DNA of 47,214 bases from Bacteroidales bacterium. Lineage in GTDB: Bacteria > Bacteroidota > Bacteroidia > Bacteroidales > ML635J-15. This document shows, in pieces, positions 25,267-34,151 of this stretch. The first letter of the stretch is position 1. Each line of letters opens with the position of its first letter. The notes under the pieces are model-generated. The model was not told the origin of the DNA. It ran no database searches and saw only the letters and a program-made list of their open reading frames with translations. The translations under genes and the position numbers were made by a program. The DNA is taken from assembly GCA_027858835.1 (NCBI GenBank), contig JAQIBY010000072.1:1-47214 (forward strand). Direction: 5' to 3'.

Positions 25267-28200
25267 ATGAAAAAGATGAATTCAACAATACTCAGAGGCG
25301 ATAAAATAGATTTTGAAGCGGAATTAGGCGCACCATATATTCCGACAACCGAAACATGTAATGTGTTAAATGTAAGCACTCCAGATAGCATGGAGTTTGA
25401 AATCCATATTGCCGCAAGAAAGATTAAGCAAAAGGTTGGGAATTTTGGCGAATATGTGTGTGAGAAATTGAAATACACAAAAGAGGAGTTATGTCGTTCC
25501 TTGTCGGCTGAGCAAACAGATGCAATTGCTTTGTCGATTTACAACATTGAGGAGAAAAAGCAAGCAATGATTGTTGGAGATCAGACCGGTATCGGGAAAG
25601 GTCGAATTGCAGCCGCAATGATACGCTATGCCGTCAAGCAAGGGAAAAAGCCTATTTTTCTTTCTGAAAAACCAAACTTGTTTTCTGATTTATATCGAGA
25701 TTTGGTTGACATTGGTTCTGATGATTTAGTCCCTTTCATTGTAAATGCAAAAGATGCAAAAACGAAAGTCAAAGATAATTACGGAAATGTAGTGCATGAA
25801 GCACCGGCTAAACCAGTACAGGAAAGAATACTGAACAACCGAAAATTATCCAGAGATTACGATTTTGTAATGGCAACCTATAGCCAGTTTAATCAGCCAG
25901 AAAAAAAACCAATGAAACCCATGTTTCTAAGTGCAATGGCCGAGGATAATATTCTTGTTATGGATGAAGCTCACAATGCAGCTGGAAGCTCGCAAACAGG
26001 GGCTTTTATGCAAGAAGTTTTGAGAAAATCAAAAGGTGTAATTTATTTATCAGCCACATTTGCGAAACGTCCAGATAATATGCCAATTTATGCCATGAAG
26101 ACTTGTTTAAACGAAGCAAACATGACGGATGAGGATATGATTAATGCCATCCAAAAAGGCGGAATTGCTTTGCAGGAAATTATCAGCTCACAACTTGTTT
26201 CTGAGGGACAAATGGTAAGGCGTGAGAGAACTTACGAAGGGATTGAAGTAAATTATTTCACACTCGCGGAAAATCGAAAAAAACATCGACAAATATCAGA
26301 TACAATTACTGATGTACTAAGGCGAATTATTGAATTTCAGGAAAACTTCATTAAACCTGTTGTTGGGGAAATGGATAAAATCGCAGCAGCTCAGGGAAAA
26401 GAGGTTCAAGAAAGGAAAGGGACAAGTAAAGCCGGAGTTGATAATCAACCATATTTCTCAAAGGTTTTCAATGTAATTAATCAGTTGTTATTTAGCGTAA
26501 AGGCTAAAGAGGTCGCTGAACATGCAATCAAGCGGCTAAAAGAGGGCAAAAAGCCCGTAATTGCCTTTTCATCAACAATGGGGTCATTCCTTGAAGAACT
26601 TGCGTCAGAGGGCGAACAAATCAATGGGGATTTTGCACTTGTTTTACGAAAAGGGATTGAATCTGTTCTAAAGTATTCTGTTGTAGATGTTGACGGACAA
26701 CGAAGCAAAGAAATGATTAAAGTTGCAGAACTGGGCGAAGATGCACTTGCTGAATACAATGATATTATTAATACGATCAATCAAACTACATCGGGTATTA
26801 GTATTTCTCCTATTGATTATTTAACTCAAAGAATTGAAAGTGCCGGATTTTCGGTTGCCGAAGTAACAGGCCGTAAATTAAGAGTTAAATTCACTGAAAA
26901 AGATGGAGGCTTAACTACAATTGGAATAGTTGAAAATCGAAAAAAACTTCCTGCAAACGATGCTTTCCGTATGTTTAATAATAATGAGTATGATGTATTG
27001 CTAATTAATCAGGCAGGTAGCACTGGAGCTTCTGCTCATGCTATTCCCACGGATAATGTACCAGCAGATCAGGTTAAACAGCGTGTAATGATTGTACTTC
27101 AACCCGAACTTGACATTAATAGGGAAATACAGAAGCGGGGACGAATAAATAGAACCGGGCAAATTATATTACCAATTTATGATTATATGTCTTCTGATAT
27201 ACCGGCTGAGCAACGATTGATGATGATGCTCAAAAGGAAACTAAAATCACTTGATGCAAATACAACCTCAAATCAAAAAAGTGGAGATGATATAATGCAG
27301 TCAAATGATTTTCTGAATAAATACGGAGATAAAATTGTAACTGAATATTTGATTGAGGAACCAGAATTTGCTGATGCATTAGATGACCCGCTAAATTTTA
27401 AAAGTACAAATGAAAATATGAATGTACTTGAAAATGCTGCTTCAAAAGTTACTGGTCGTGTAGCGGTTCTTTCTACAGCTGAGCAGGAAAAGTTTTACAA
27501 TGCGATGATTGAAAGGTATCAGGATTATGTCCGTTTTCTTATTGATAAAGGCGAGTATGACCTTGAAATGGAAGCGATGAACCTTGAAGCCGAAACACTT
27601 GAAACAAAAGTGTTAATAGCGGGTAAAGGGGGAGATACTGATTTTGGGAAAGACACAATTTTAGAAAAATGTGATTGCAATAACATTCGGAAACCATACA
27701 CACAAGAAGAATTACGAGCAGAGTTATTTAAGTCATTAAATAATGCCAATCCAGAAGATTTAAAAGAAGAGTTGAGAGCAAAGCATAAACAATTTATGCT
27801 TGATAAATATGAACAGGAAAAGCTTTTGCTCCAACAAAAGTATGCCAAGTTGATAAAAAACATTGCAAACGAAAAGAAATACAAAAAACTCGAGAAAAGT
27901 GGTGAGAAAGAGCTTTACATAAAATCACGGACAGACGAATTGAATGCAGCACTTATTGATGATGATAAAAAAACGCAAGAGAAGCTTAATAATATCTTTT
28001 CATACCTTGATGGGTTCTTCAAGTTTTTCTATATCGGTCGTGCTATCAAGTATCCAACAATTAATTTAAGTGCAGGAGTAAATACAAAAACATGGGGTGT
28101 ATTTCTTGGGTTTCATATTGACGAAAGAAAATCAAGTCCATTTGCACCATCAGCAGTTAAGGCACGATTTGCCATTGCAGACAGTAATCGTTATATGGCT

Positions 28201-29013
28201 TTAACATGTTCTGGAGATCAGGGGGCATTAATACAGCAAATTGTCGGAATATCTTATAATGAGGATTGGTATTCAACAAATATTGTATCAGAATGGTCTG
28301 AATTGGTAAAAAACGGCACGAGTGATAGGATTGTTCGCTATATCATTACCGGCAATATTTTACAAGGCGCAGGAAATGGCGGAAAACTCATTGATTACAC
28401 TCTCAAAGGGGGTGGGACTAAGAAAGGAATATTAATGAGTGAGGGATGGTCGCCTGATAGCGGATCGAGTAAAGCAAACAGCGAGGTCGTTGTACCAATC
28501 ATTAAAGCGTTAAAGTACATCAAATCGCTACGTGAAGGACAAACAGTTAAAACAGAAAACTCAATCGGATTTACTCGGAGTTATCTTGGTTATCAGATAA
28601 TAATGCCTAAAAACAGAGCATACAAGGCAATTTTCACAGATGCTGACATTCTGAAATTGATTGATAGTGATGATGGTTTTAATATGCAATCTGGAAATAT
28701 GGTTGGTAGTATTGTTTGGGGTAATATTGAAACGTTGATAAATATTTTACAGCAAAAATATTCATTGTCTGTTAAAATTCCCCGGACAATTTTCGATATG
28801 TACTTTGAGAAAGACACACAGAGTGATAATGTTAATCAGATTGATAAGGCTGAAAAACGTGCAATGGAAATGTATGAAGCGGACAAAAAGAAATTTCCGG
28901 CTCGTGTAAAAAATAAAGTTGTATTTGGCAAAAAGCAAAACACAAACAATACAGATAATTTGAAGCTCAAGCTGAAATTGCAGAAAGCGAAATTAGCACT
29001 CTTAAATATTTAG
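25267..29013 (+). CDS. Strawberry-notch-type superfamily 2 helicase
   Basis: The product has 1248 residues. Motif I is DQTGIGKGR (105-113), the DEAH box is 233-236 (VMDEAHNAAGSS), and motif III is YLSATFA. The second RecA-like domain carries LINQAGSTGASAHA and EIQKRGRINRTGQ, the Sno signature. A long coiled coil near 790-910 and a Sno-type C-terminal domain follow. The last 18 residues (LKLKLKLQKAKLALLNI) mirror the methylase tail. The family is an ATP-dependent nucleic-acid remodeller of unclear biochemistry, common in large mobile elements. The start is the first of two nearby ATGs. Confidence 0.9.
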   Translation: MKKMNSTILRGDKIDFEAELGAPYIPTTETCNVLNVSTPDSMEFEIHIAARKIKQKVGNFGEYVCEKLKYTKEELCRSLSAEQTDAIALSIYNIEEKKQAMIVGDQTGIGKGRIAAAMIRYAVKQGKKPIFLSEKPNLFSDLYRDLVDIGSDDLVPFIVNAKDAKTKVKDNYGNVVHEAPAKPVQERILNNRKLSRDYDFVMATYSQFNQPEKKPMKPMFLSAMAEDNILVMDEAHNAAGSSQTGAFMQEVLRKSKGVIYLSATFAKRPDNMPIYAMKTCLNEANMTDEDMINAIQKGGIALQEIISSQLVSEGQMVRRERTYEGIEVNYFTLAENRKKHRQISDTITDVLRRIIEFQENFIKPVVGEMDKIAAAQGKEVQERKGTSKAGVDNQPYFSKVFNVINQLLFSVKAKEVAEHAIKRLKEGKKPVIAFSSTMGSFLEELASEGEQINGDFALVLRKGIESVLKYSVVDVDGQRSKEMIKVAELGEDALAEYNDIINTINQTTSGISISPIDYLTQRIESAGFSVAEVTGRKLRVKFTEKDGGLTTIGIVENRKKLPANDAFRMFNNNEYDVLLINQAGSTGASAHAIPTDNVPADQVKQRVMIVLQPELDINREIQKRGRINRTGQIILPIYDYMSSDIPAEQRLMMMLKRKLKSLDANTTSNQKSGDDIMQSNDFLNKYGDKIVTEYLIEEPEFADALDDPLNFKSTNENMNVLENAASKVTGRVAVLSTAEQEKFYNAMIERYQDYVRFLIDKGEYDLEMEAMNLEAETLETKVLIAGKGGDTDFGKDTILEKCDCNNIRKPYTQEELRAELFKSLNNANPEDLKEELRAKHKQFMLDKYEQEKLLLQQKYAKLIKNIANEKKYKKLEKSGEKELYIKSRTDELNAALIDDDKKTQEKLNNIFSYLDGFFKFFYIGRAIKYPTINLSAGVNTKTWGVFLGFHIDERKSSPFAPSAVKARFAIADSNRYMALTCSGDQGALIQQIVGISYNEDWYSTNIVSEWSELVKNGTSDRIVRYIITGNILQGAGNGGKLIDYTLKGGGTKKGILMSEGWSPDSGSSKANSEVVVPIIKALKYIKSLREGQTVKTENSIGFTRSYLGYQIIMPKNRAYKAIFTDADILKLIDSDDGFNMQSGNMVGSIVWGNIETLINILQQKYSLSVKIPRTIFDMYFEKDTQSDNVNQIDKAEKRAMEMYEADKKKFPARVKNKVVFGKKQNTNNTDNLKLKLKLQKAKLALLNI

Positions 29014-29023
29014 AATTAAAGAT

Positions 29024-31177
29024 ATGAAAATCACAAGAAAAAATTATTTTGATGAGTTCAGCAAGGCTGACAAATCAAAGCTCCCGAAAGCAATCGTTGA
29101 AACACACGAATTAATATCACAGGCAACATCAGACGGGAAAACATGGGACTTTTTCGATTCTGATCCTGAGATGAAAGAAGTTGAATTATTGCAGCTTGAA
29201 AAGTTTGAACAAGCAATAAATTCAATAAAACAAACTAATTATAAAGGTAAAAAAGTTAGGATTCAACCTGCTACAAAAAATGGTAAGGTTTATATCGTCT
29301 GGGATATTGATACAAACCAGAAATTTGCAAATGAAAACTTCAATACGATTTCAGAAGCTAAAAAGTTTGTGGCTGATAATAAAATGGATTTAAAGGATGT
29401 AATTTATTCCAAACCTGAAGTGAAAAAGATGTTGAATAAGTATGCTTTTGACCCTAAGCATCCGCTTATGGTTATTGATATGGATTCGCCACAATTTCAG
29501 TCCGCATATAAGGAATTTCTGCAAGAAGTTGAAAAATACGATGAAAAGCGTGATGGCTACTGGGAATTGTTAAAGGGAAAAATATCAAAATCAAAACCAA
29601 TCTTATATGCACGAAAACATGTTTTAAAGGACGGTTTTGAGTGGGCTATTATTTCTTCTACGAAAGCAAAATCATTATTTGACAAAGACTTATTGGAGAT
29701 TTTTCTTTTAGACCTTAATGATGACACTGAAAGCCTGGTTGAAAGTGCTGATGAAATGAAAAAAGAAGATACAATAGCTGTATCAGCTAAGGATGCCATC
29801 AAATATTATAAAATTGTCTATACAGGGGAAAAACAGTCTCGCACAACAAAGCCAAAGAAAAAATCACAAGCCAAAAAAACAGATGAGAATATCAAATATG
29901 TTGAGAATATTGATGTTGAAATTCAGTTGATTAACCGCTATAAAAACTTGCATGGTAAAACTAAAACAAGACATGCAATAGTATTGTTGTTACGTGCAAT
30001 TCAGCGTGCTATTGTAAAACGTCAAATAACCAAGAAATCAGTTTATGCCAAAGAAATATCAATTATGCAAGATGAACTGATTAAGGTTATACAAGAAATA
30101 GATAAGCTTAATCTCGAAATTGTTGAAGTCGAGCTGGAAAACATTAACAAATACGAAGAAATTGCAAGGAGTGAAAAGCGAATGTTGTCAGTAACTTATA
30201 TCTTAAGATATATTGCTATATCAAAGCAACATGATGTGTTTGGTAAAGCTAAACGATTGCTTGATAACATCAAAAGTGCAATTGAAAAGAGGAAGATCAC
30301 AAAGCGTGATAAGTATTATGATGACCTTGATGAAATTAAACGGCGTTTATCCTCATACGTAAAGAAAGAGGCAAAAACACTTGCAATTCAACCAGCAGAA
30401 TTATCAGGATTAAAAAAGCGTATCCGTGAGGATGTAGATGATTCAGGATTATCAGGTGGAAATAACTTGACAACCTATGCAGCTGGTATATTGTCCTCAA
30501 TTGCTGCAAGATATATTTATGATAATATTAAACCTGCAAATTCATCCGGCCCCACCTCTAATAATAATGTTACTGCAGAGAAACAACCTCCAGTAGAGAT
30601 TAATAATGCAAAGTCAGCTCAAGTATTAAACTCCGAGAAGTTAAAAACGATGAAATTTGAAACGATCAAGCTTGATCCAGAGTTTGCAGAGTTAATTGGA
30701 GAACCATCAGAGGGGGCAGCTATTATGATTTATGGCGGGCCTGGTTCCGGAAAGTCAACCTTTGAAGTTTTATTTGGAAAATCACTTGCTGAATACAATG
30801 ATAAGAAGGTTCTTATAATAACTGACGAGGAAGGTTTTTCAAAAACAATGCAGGAGAAACTCGATAGGTTGGATGCTTATCATAAAAACATATTTATCGC
30901 AGAAGAGATTCCGGGAGATATCAAGAGTTTTGATGTTGTGTTTTTTGATTCTGTTCAATCTTTACAACTTACTCCAGAGCAACTTGAAAAATTCCACAAA
31001 GATCATCCCCGGACATTAATGGTATTTGTTTTTCAGGTTACAAAAGATGGGAAATTCAAAGGCGAGGAAGAGTTTGAGCATATTGTTGATGTCGTTTTAC
31101 ATGCAGACCAGGGAATAGTAACCAGCATAGGCAAAAAGAACCGATTCGGTGGGAGAGGAGAGTTACAGGTTTATTAG
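29024..31177 (+). CDS. RadA/RecA-like ATPase with internal helical repeats
   Basis: The product has 717 residues. A repeated helical unit occurs twice (AIQRAIVKRQITKKSVYAKE and IKSAIEKRKITKRDKYYDDL, roughly 325-450). After a linker with a hydrophobic stretch comes a RecA-fold domain: Walker A G571-T579 (GGPGSGKST), a Walker B-like DVVFFDSVQS, and a RadA-like KNRFG near the C-terminus. From memory, similar helical-plus-RadA proteins occur in Bacteroidota plasmids and ICEs. It completes the methylase-helicase-ATPase trio, spaced 10 bp from the helicase, and may drive recombination or DNA handling in replication. Confidence 0.75.
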   Translation: MKITRKNYFDEFSKADKSKLPKAIVETHELISQATSDGKTWDFFDSDPEMKEVELLQLEKFEQAINSIKQTNYKGKKVRIQPATKNGKVYIVWDIDTNQKFANENFNTISEAKKFVADNKMDLKDVIYSKPEVKKMLNKYAFDPKHPLMVIDMDSPQFQSAYKEFLQEVEKYDEKRDGYWELLKGKISKSKPILYARKHVLKDGFEWAIISSTKAKSLFDKDLLEIFLLDLNDDTESLVESADEMKKEDTIAVSAKDAIKYYKIVYTGEKQSRTTKPKKKSQAKKTDENIKYVENIDVEIQLINRYKNLHGKTKTRHAIVLLLRAIQRAIVKRQITKKSVYAKEISIMQDELIKVIQEIDKLNLEIVEVELENINKYEEIARSEKRMLSVTYILRYIAISKQHDVFGKAKRLLDNIKSAIEKRKITKRDKYYDDLDEIKRRLSSYVKKEAKTLAIQPAELSGLKKRIREDVDDSGLSGGNNLTTYAAGILSSIAARYIYDNIKPANSSGPTSNNNVTAEKQPPVEINNAKSAQVLNSEKLKTMKFETIKLDPEFAELIGEPSEGAAIMIYGGPGSGKSTFEVLFGKSLAEYNDKKVLIITDEEGFSKTMQEKLDRLDAYHKNIFIAEEIPGDIKSFDVVFFDSVQSLQLTPEQLEKFHKDHPRTLMVFVFQVTKDGKFKGEEEFEHIVDVVLHADQGIVTSIGKKNRFGGRGELQVY

Positions 31178-31186
31178 ATTATGGAT

Positions 31187-31234
31187 ACGGGTATTTATAC
31201 CTGTTTTTAAAAACGGGTATAAATACCTGTTTTT
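31187..31234 (+). terminator. 22-bp terminator hairpin closing the plus-strand block
   Basis: Arms 31187-31208 and 31209-31230 pair along their full length with two wobble pairs, and TTTT follows. Each arm is itself nearly palindromic (GGGTATTTATACC). It lies 9 bp after the ATPase stop and marks the end of the 26-kb co-directional block. Confidence 0.9.
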
Positions 31235-31300
31235 CTTATCTTCTAATATATTAATTTTGTACCAATTCGTATTTGTTTATTAAACTAAAAAAATCTGATT

Positions 31301-32167
31301 ATGAAAGAATTAAAGATTAAGCTAATTGTTTTATTTATTACAATTTCTGGAGTTTTCCTTTTATTTAGCTGTGAAAAAGAGCAATTAACTCCGGGTATTG
31401 AAACCCAAATCAATGATGTCAGTTACACAAAAGGCATACCAGACTATAGTCATATTGGACACGGTCATAATATGGCTTTAAGACACTCTTATACAGAGAT
31501 AAAAGAGGTGTTTAATAATAATTCAAATATAAGTAGAAGTGAATTATTTGAGGAAGTTGCTGATATTTTGCATGATTTTTATTCAACTTCAGATGTAACT
31601 AAGGTTGATGTTGACATGGCAGATAGTATTAGTAATAACTATTTATATTCATTAAAAGATTATTATGCAAATGACAGCGTAAATAATAATGATGATTTTA
31701 TTGATTCTTGCATTAATTATGGTAACTTTACATTAACACAAAAGCAACTATTAACGGAATTAGTAAATAAAGTTGATACTGCGACAAGTTTAAATAGTGT
31801 TTATGCAATCACATCAACAATATCAAATAAAGCAATGAGTCAAATTGCGGATACAATAGAACGGACTGTAATTTTAATGGGAACATCAGTGATGGACTCA
31901 TCTTGCACTTATTGGTATCACAATTGCTCTGATTGGGATGAAATGTTTTCTAATGCTGCAAAGGGAGCAGGAGGTTGGTTTGATTGGAATTCTATAGGCA
32001 AGACTGATGCTATAGGTGCATCAGGGGGCGCTGTAGCTGGTGCAATAACCGGGGCATTTGTTGGTGGTGTTGGAGCTTTACCTGGTGCAGGAATAGGAGC
32101 ATTATCTGGTGGTGCAGGAGGCTCAACTGGAGATGCCGTTGGTCAATTGTGGGATCATTGGTTTTGA
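31301..32167 (+). CDS. Lipoprotein with glycine-rich C-terminal segment
   Basis: The product has 288 residues. A type II signal (FITISGVFLLFSC) places the lipidated Cys at residue 24. The middle is helical and Asn/Asp-rich. The C-terminal 55 residues are a Gly/Ala-rich, hydrophobic glycine-zipper-like stretch (ASGGAVAGAITGAFVGGVGA) that resembles membrane-inserting bacteriocin or colicin-type segments. It stands alone between two terminators with only a small two-span membrane protein. It could be a toxin-like or superinfection-exclusion protein; this is speculation from layout. Confidence 0.7.
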   Translation: MKELKIKLIVLFITISGVFLLFSCEKEQLTPGIETQINDVSYTKGIPDYSHIGHGHNMALRHSYTEIKEVFNNNSNISRSELFEEVADILHDFYSTSDVTKVDVDMADSISNNYLYSLKDYYANDSVNNNDDFIDSCINYGNFTLTQKQLLTELVNKVDTATSLNSVYAITSTISNKAMSQIADTIERTVILMGTSVMDSSCTYWYHNCSDWDEMFSNAAKGAGGWFDWNSIGKTDAIGASGGAVAGAITGAFVGGVGALPGAGIGALSGGAGGSTGDAVGQLWDHWF

Positions 32168-32185
32168 TAAATAATAAATTGCAAT

Positions 32186-32368
32186 ATGAAAAAGAAAGCT
32201 TTATTTATTTCGTTGATTTTCTCATTGGTGAGTATGTTTTTAGTTAACATAGCTTCAGGGATAGAAGAATTCTCCATCGTCAAATCATTTGTAGCATTTC
32301 TTATTACATTTTTAATAGCGTATTTTGGATTAGTCATCTTATTAAGGAAAAGAGAAAAAAAAGACTGA
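32186..32368 (+). CDS. Two-span small membrane protein, possible partner of the lipoprotein
   Basis: The product has 60 residues with hydrophobic spans at 5-22 (ALFISLIFSLVSMFLVNI) and 34-53 (FVAFLITFLIAYFGLVILL) and a charged C-terminus. It begins 18 bp after the lipoprotein stop and is followed by a strong terminator, so the two form a bicistron. Size and position resemble immunity proteins of membrane-active peptides. The family is not recognised. Confidence 0.6.
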   Translation: MKKKALFISLIFSLVSMFLVNIASGIEEFSIVKSFVAFLITFLIAYFGLVILLRKREKKD

Positions 32369-32383
32369 AATAATTGATCAAAT

Positions 32384-32435
32384 GTTTAACCCCAATAAAT
32401 CAGACAAATTAATTTACGTTTTATTGGGGTTAAAC
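32384..32435. terminator. 16-bp inverted repeat terminator between convergent genes
   Basis: GTTTAACCCCAATAAA (32384-32399) pairs perfectly with TTTATTGGGGTTAAAC (32420-32435). It lies between the plus-strand bicistron and the end of the minus-strand block and probably works both ways. The 3' end of the decayed PAPS-reductase copy overlaps it. Confidence 0.8.
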
Positions 32436-32603
32436 TAACAGCCTGGTAATCTCCAGACCTGTATATTTCTCCACCTTATTAAGATGAAATTTCATTTCTG
32501 GGAATTCCCACGTGCCAGCATCAAAATAAACAACTTCATCAATTCCTAATATTTCAACTCTACCTGTAAAGTATGTTCCTGAAAAAATCATTCCTATTTG
32601 CAT
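32430..32603 (-). pseudogene. Truncated copy of a PAPS-reductase-family gene
   Basis: A 57-codon frame (ATG at 32601-32603) matches the intact protein at 34152-35150 only in one block: GIDEVVYFDAGTWEFPEM here against RIDEVVWFDAETWEFPEM there, followed by KVEKYTGLEITRL. The SGGKDS loop and the C-terminal two thirds are missing, so it cannot bind ATP and is a remnant. With the C5-methylase fragment at 32905-33048 it keeps the gene order of the intact pair. Confidence 0.75.
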
Positions 32604-32654
32604 AATATTCTATTTATAGTTTTGTGCTCGCAACGATTTTATAGCCTCGGCACG

Positions 32655-32918
32655 TTATGCCCTATTTCGGGCTTTATCTCGTATTTTTAAAAACATTTTT
32701 CTGACACCGTTACACCATGCAACTGATCCTTTACCTGCAACATATCCTAAACCTTCAGCGCATTTGTTGCAAATATTTAAATCTTCTTTACCACCTACTC
32801 CTCTTGATTTACTACAATCAGCTTCATATCCAACACTTGCCTTAATCTCTACGTGTATAAAATCCCATTCAGGATGTTCTGTTTCGCACAAGTCACAATA
32901 ATATTTATACTCTTTCAT
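32655..32918 (-). CDS. Small zinc-ribbon-like protein, 87 aa
   Basis: The product has 87 residues. CDLC near the N-terminus and CNKC in the middle form two C-x-x-C knuckles that could bind one zinc ion; extra Cys residues lie at about 35 and 69. The tail is basic. The start overlaps the end of the C5-methylase remnant. It may be a DNA- or RNA-binding accessory protein; no named family is recognised. Confidence 0.6.
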   Translation of the reverse strand: MKEYKYYCDLCETEHPEWDFIHVEIKASVGYEADCSKSRGVGGKEDLNICNKCAEGLGYVAGKGSVAWCNGVRKMFLKIRDKARNRA

Positions 32919-33048
32919 AATATTTATTTTGTTTGAAGAATTTATTCAGTAATATTTTGAATGCTAATTCTGCGGTTTGTGGTACAACTCCATTGCCAAG
33001 GGCACGAAGAATGTCGATTCTAAAGTTATACCCATTAGCTGTGCAACC
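32905..33048 (-). pseudogene. C-terminal remnant of a C5 DNA methylase gene
   Basis: The frame reads NGYNFRIDILRALGNGVVPQ and then TAELAFKILLNKF, nearly identical to the end of the intact methylase at 35147-36133 (NGYNFRIDLLRALGNGVVPQ). DNA similarity ends abruptly near 33048 and nothing upstream encodes the catalytic domain. This is the second half of a decayed PAPS-reductase/methylase duplicate. Confidence 0.8.
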
Positions 33049-33357
33049 TCTTTTTGTTAAAATGATATACTGTATCATTGTTTTTAATGCTTATGGCCAT
33101 AAATATTAAATAAACACAGCTTCCTCTTTTAGCATCAAAACTTTTAACCTTTATCCCCTTAGTTTTTAACCTTCGGTTAACCCTAATAGAATTCCAGTCA
33201 TATTTAAACACCTAACATGCAGCATTATAGCACTTATTCGATTAGCCCTTTTTTGGCGATTAAACTAAAGCTGTTCCTTTTGGGTTTAGCACCAAAATAT
33301 TGCCATCTGCGCCAAATCCAATTACAGGGTAAGTTTTACCAATAAATTCATCAGGTC
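33049..33357. other. Gene-poor stretch with a small relic frame
   Basis: No complete gene is visible. At 33260-33361 on the minus strand an ATG-less frame reads FIGKTYPVIGFGADGNILVL and ends in TAA at 33260-33262, looking like the tail of a small degraded gene. The rest is AT-rich without clear hairpins. Confidence 0.4.
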
Positions 33358-33669
33358 TTATAGCCTTGTGTGATTTTTTGATTTTTCATCTTCTATAAGG
33401 TTTTTGATCAAGATTTTTATCACCGGGTTGTTTAACATCTTTTTATGTATGTTGAATATTCGTTGATTTTCTTCAAGAATTCCGAGTTTCCTGTTTAGTT
33501 CGTCAATGTTAAGTTTCTCAATCTCATTCAGCTCGACTGAATATGGGTTGTGATTAATGCTGCGATTTAATTTATGAATTTCATCTCTTAAAGTTGTTTC
33601 AGCCATACTAATTGCTTTATTAAATAAGTCGCAGTCTTCGCTGTATAGTTTTAATCTACGTTTGTCCAT
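33358..33669 (-). CDS. Helical hypothetical protein, 103 aa
   Basis: The product has 103 residues, is almost wholly helical and charged, with leucine/isoleucine spacing typical of a short coiled coil (LNEIEKLNIDELNRKLGILE). It is 11 bp downstream of the next minus-strand gene. The relic frame just beyond its stop may once have been a C-terminal extension lost by frameshift. I recognise no domain. Confidence 0.5.
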   Translation of the reverse strand: MDKRRLKLYSEDCDLFNKAISMAETTLRDEIHKLNRSINHNPYSVELNEIEKLNIDELNRKLGILEENQRIFNIHKKMLNNPVIKILIKNLIEDEKSKNHTRL

Positions 33670-33680
33670 TTTTAATTATG

Positions 33681-34076
33681 TTAAAATTGTTCATGTTGCA
33701 AGAATTTAAGAGCTTTATAATCTGAGTATTTATCAAAAATCTCAAATAATACATCAAGATCATAAGCATAGTCTTCAATCAAATCACGTGGTGCTGCAGT
33801 TCTCTCAATTTCATTTTGAATGAAAAACTCTTTTGCTGTTAATTGAGCTTTGTTGTCTTTTTGTATTCGATTTGCTAAATCTTTAATCTGATCTATAATT
33901 AACTGGTTGTGAGTGTTAATGTCAACTGGTTTAATTCTGATTTCATCACAATGTTTGGCGCACGATTCAGCATGTTCTTGTGGATAAGCACCAGCATCTA
34001 AAATATTGCTGGTGTATCCGGAATTGTTGGGGCGATAATACAAGTTGCCTTTTAGTATGTAATATAATTTATTCAT
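33681..34076 (-). CDS. Hypothetical protein, 131 aa
   Basis: The product has 131 residues. The N-terminus has a short beta hairpin with aromatics (LYYILKGNLYYRPNNSGY) and the remainder is helical and acidic (AKEFFIQNEIERT, YDLDVLFEIFDKY). It is probably co-transcribed with the gene at 33358. I recognise no family. Confidence 0.5.
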   Translation of the reverse strand: MNKLYYILKGNLYYRPNNSGYTSNILDAGAYPQEHAESCAKHCDEIRIKPVDINTHNQLIIDQIKDLANRIQKDNKAQLTAKEFFIQNEIERTAAPRDLIEDYAYDLDVLFEIFDKYSDYKALKFLQHEQF

Positions 34077-34151
34077 GGTCAGTATTTGATTTGTTAAATT
34101 TGCTAAATTGCATGGCAGAACAAACTATTCTGCCATACAATTAATTTACTC

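Noticed and set aside
5244-31177. Integrative conjugative element
   Set aside because: The methylase/Sno/RadA genes occur in such elements, but no relaxase, coupling protein or VirB4/TraG-type gene is present, while capsid- and lysis-type genes are.
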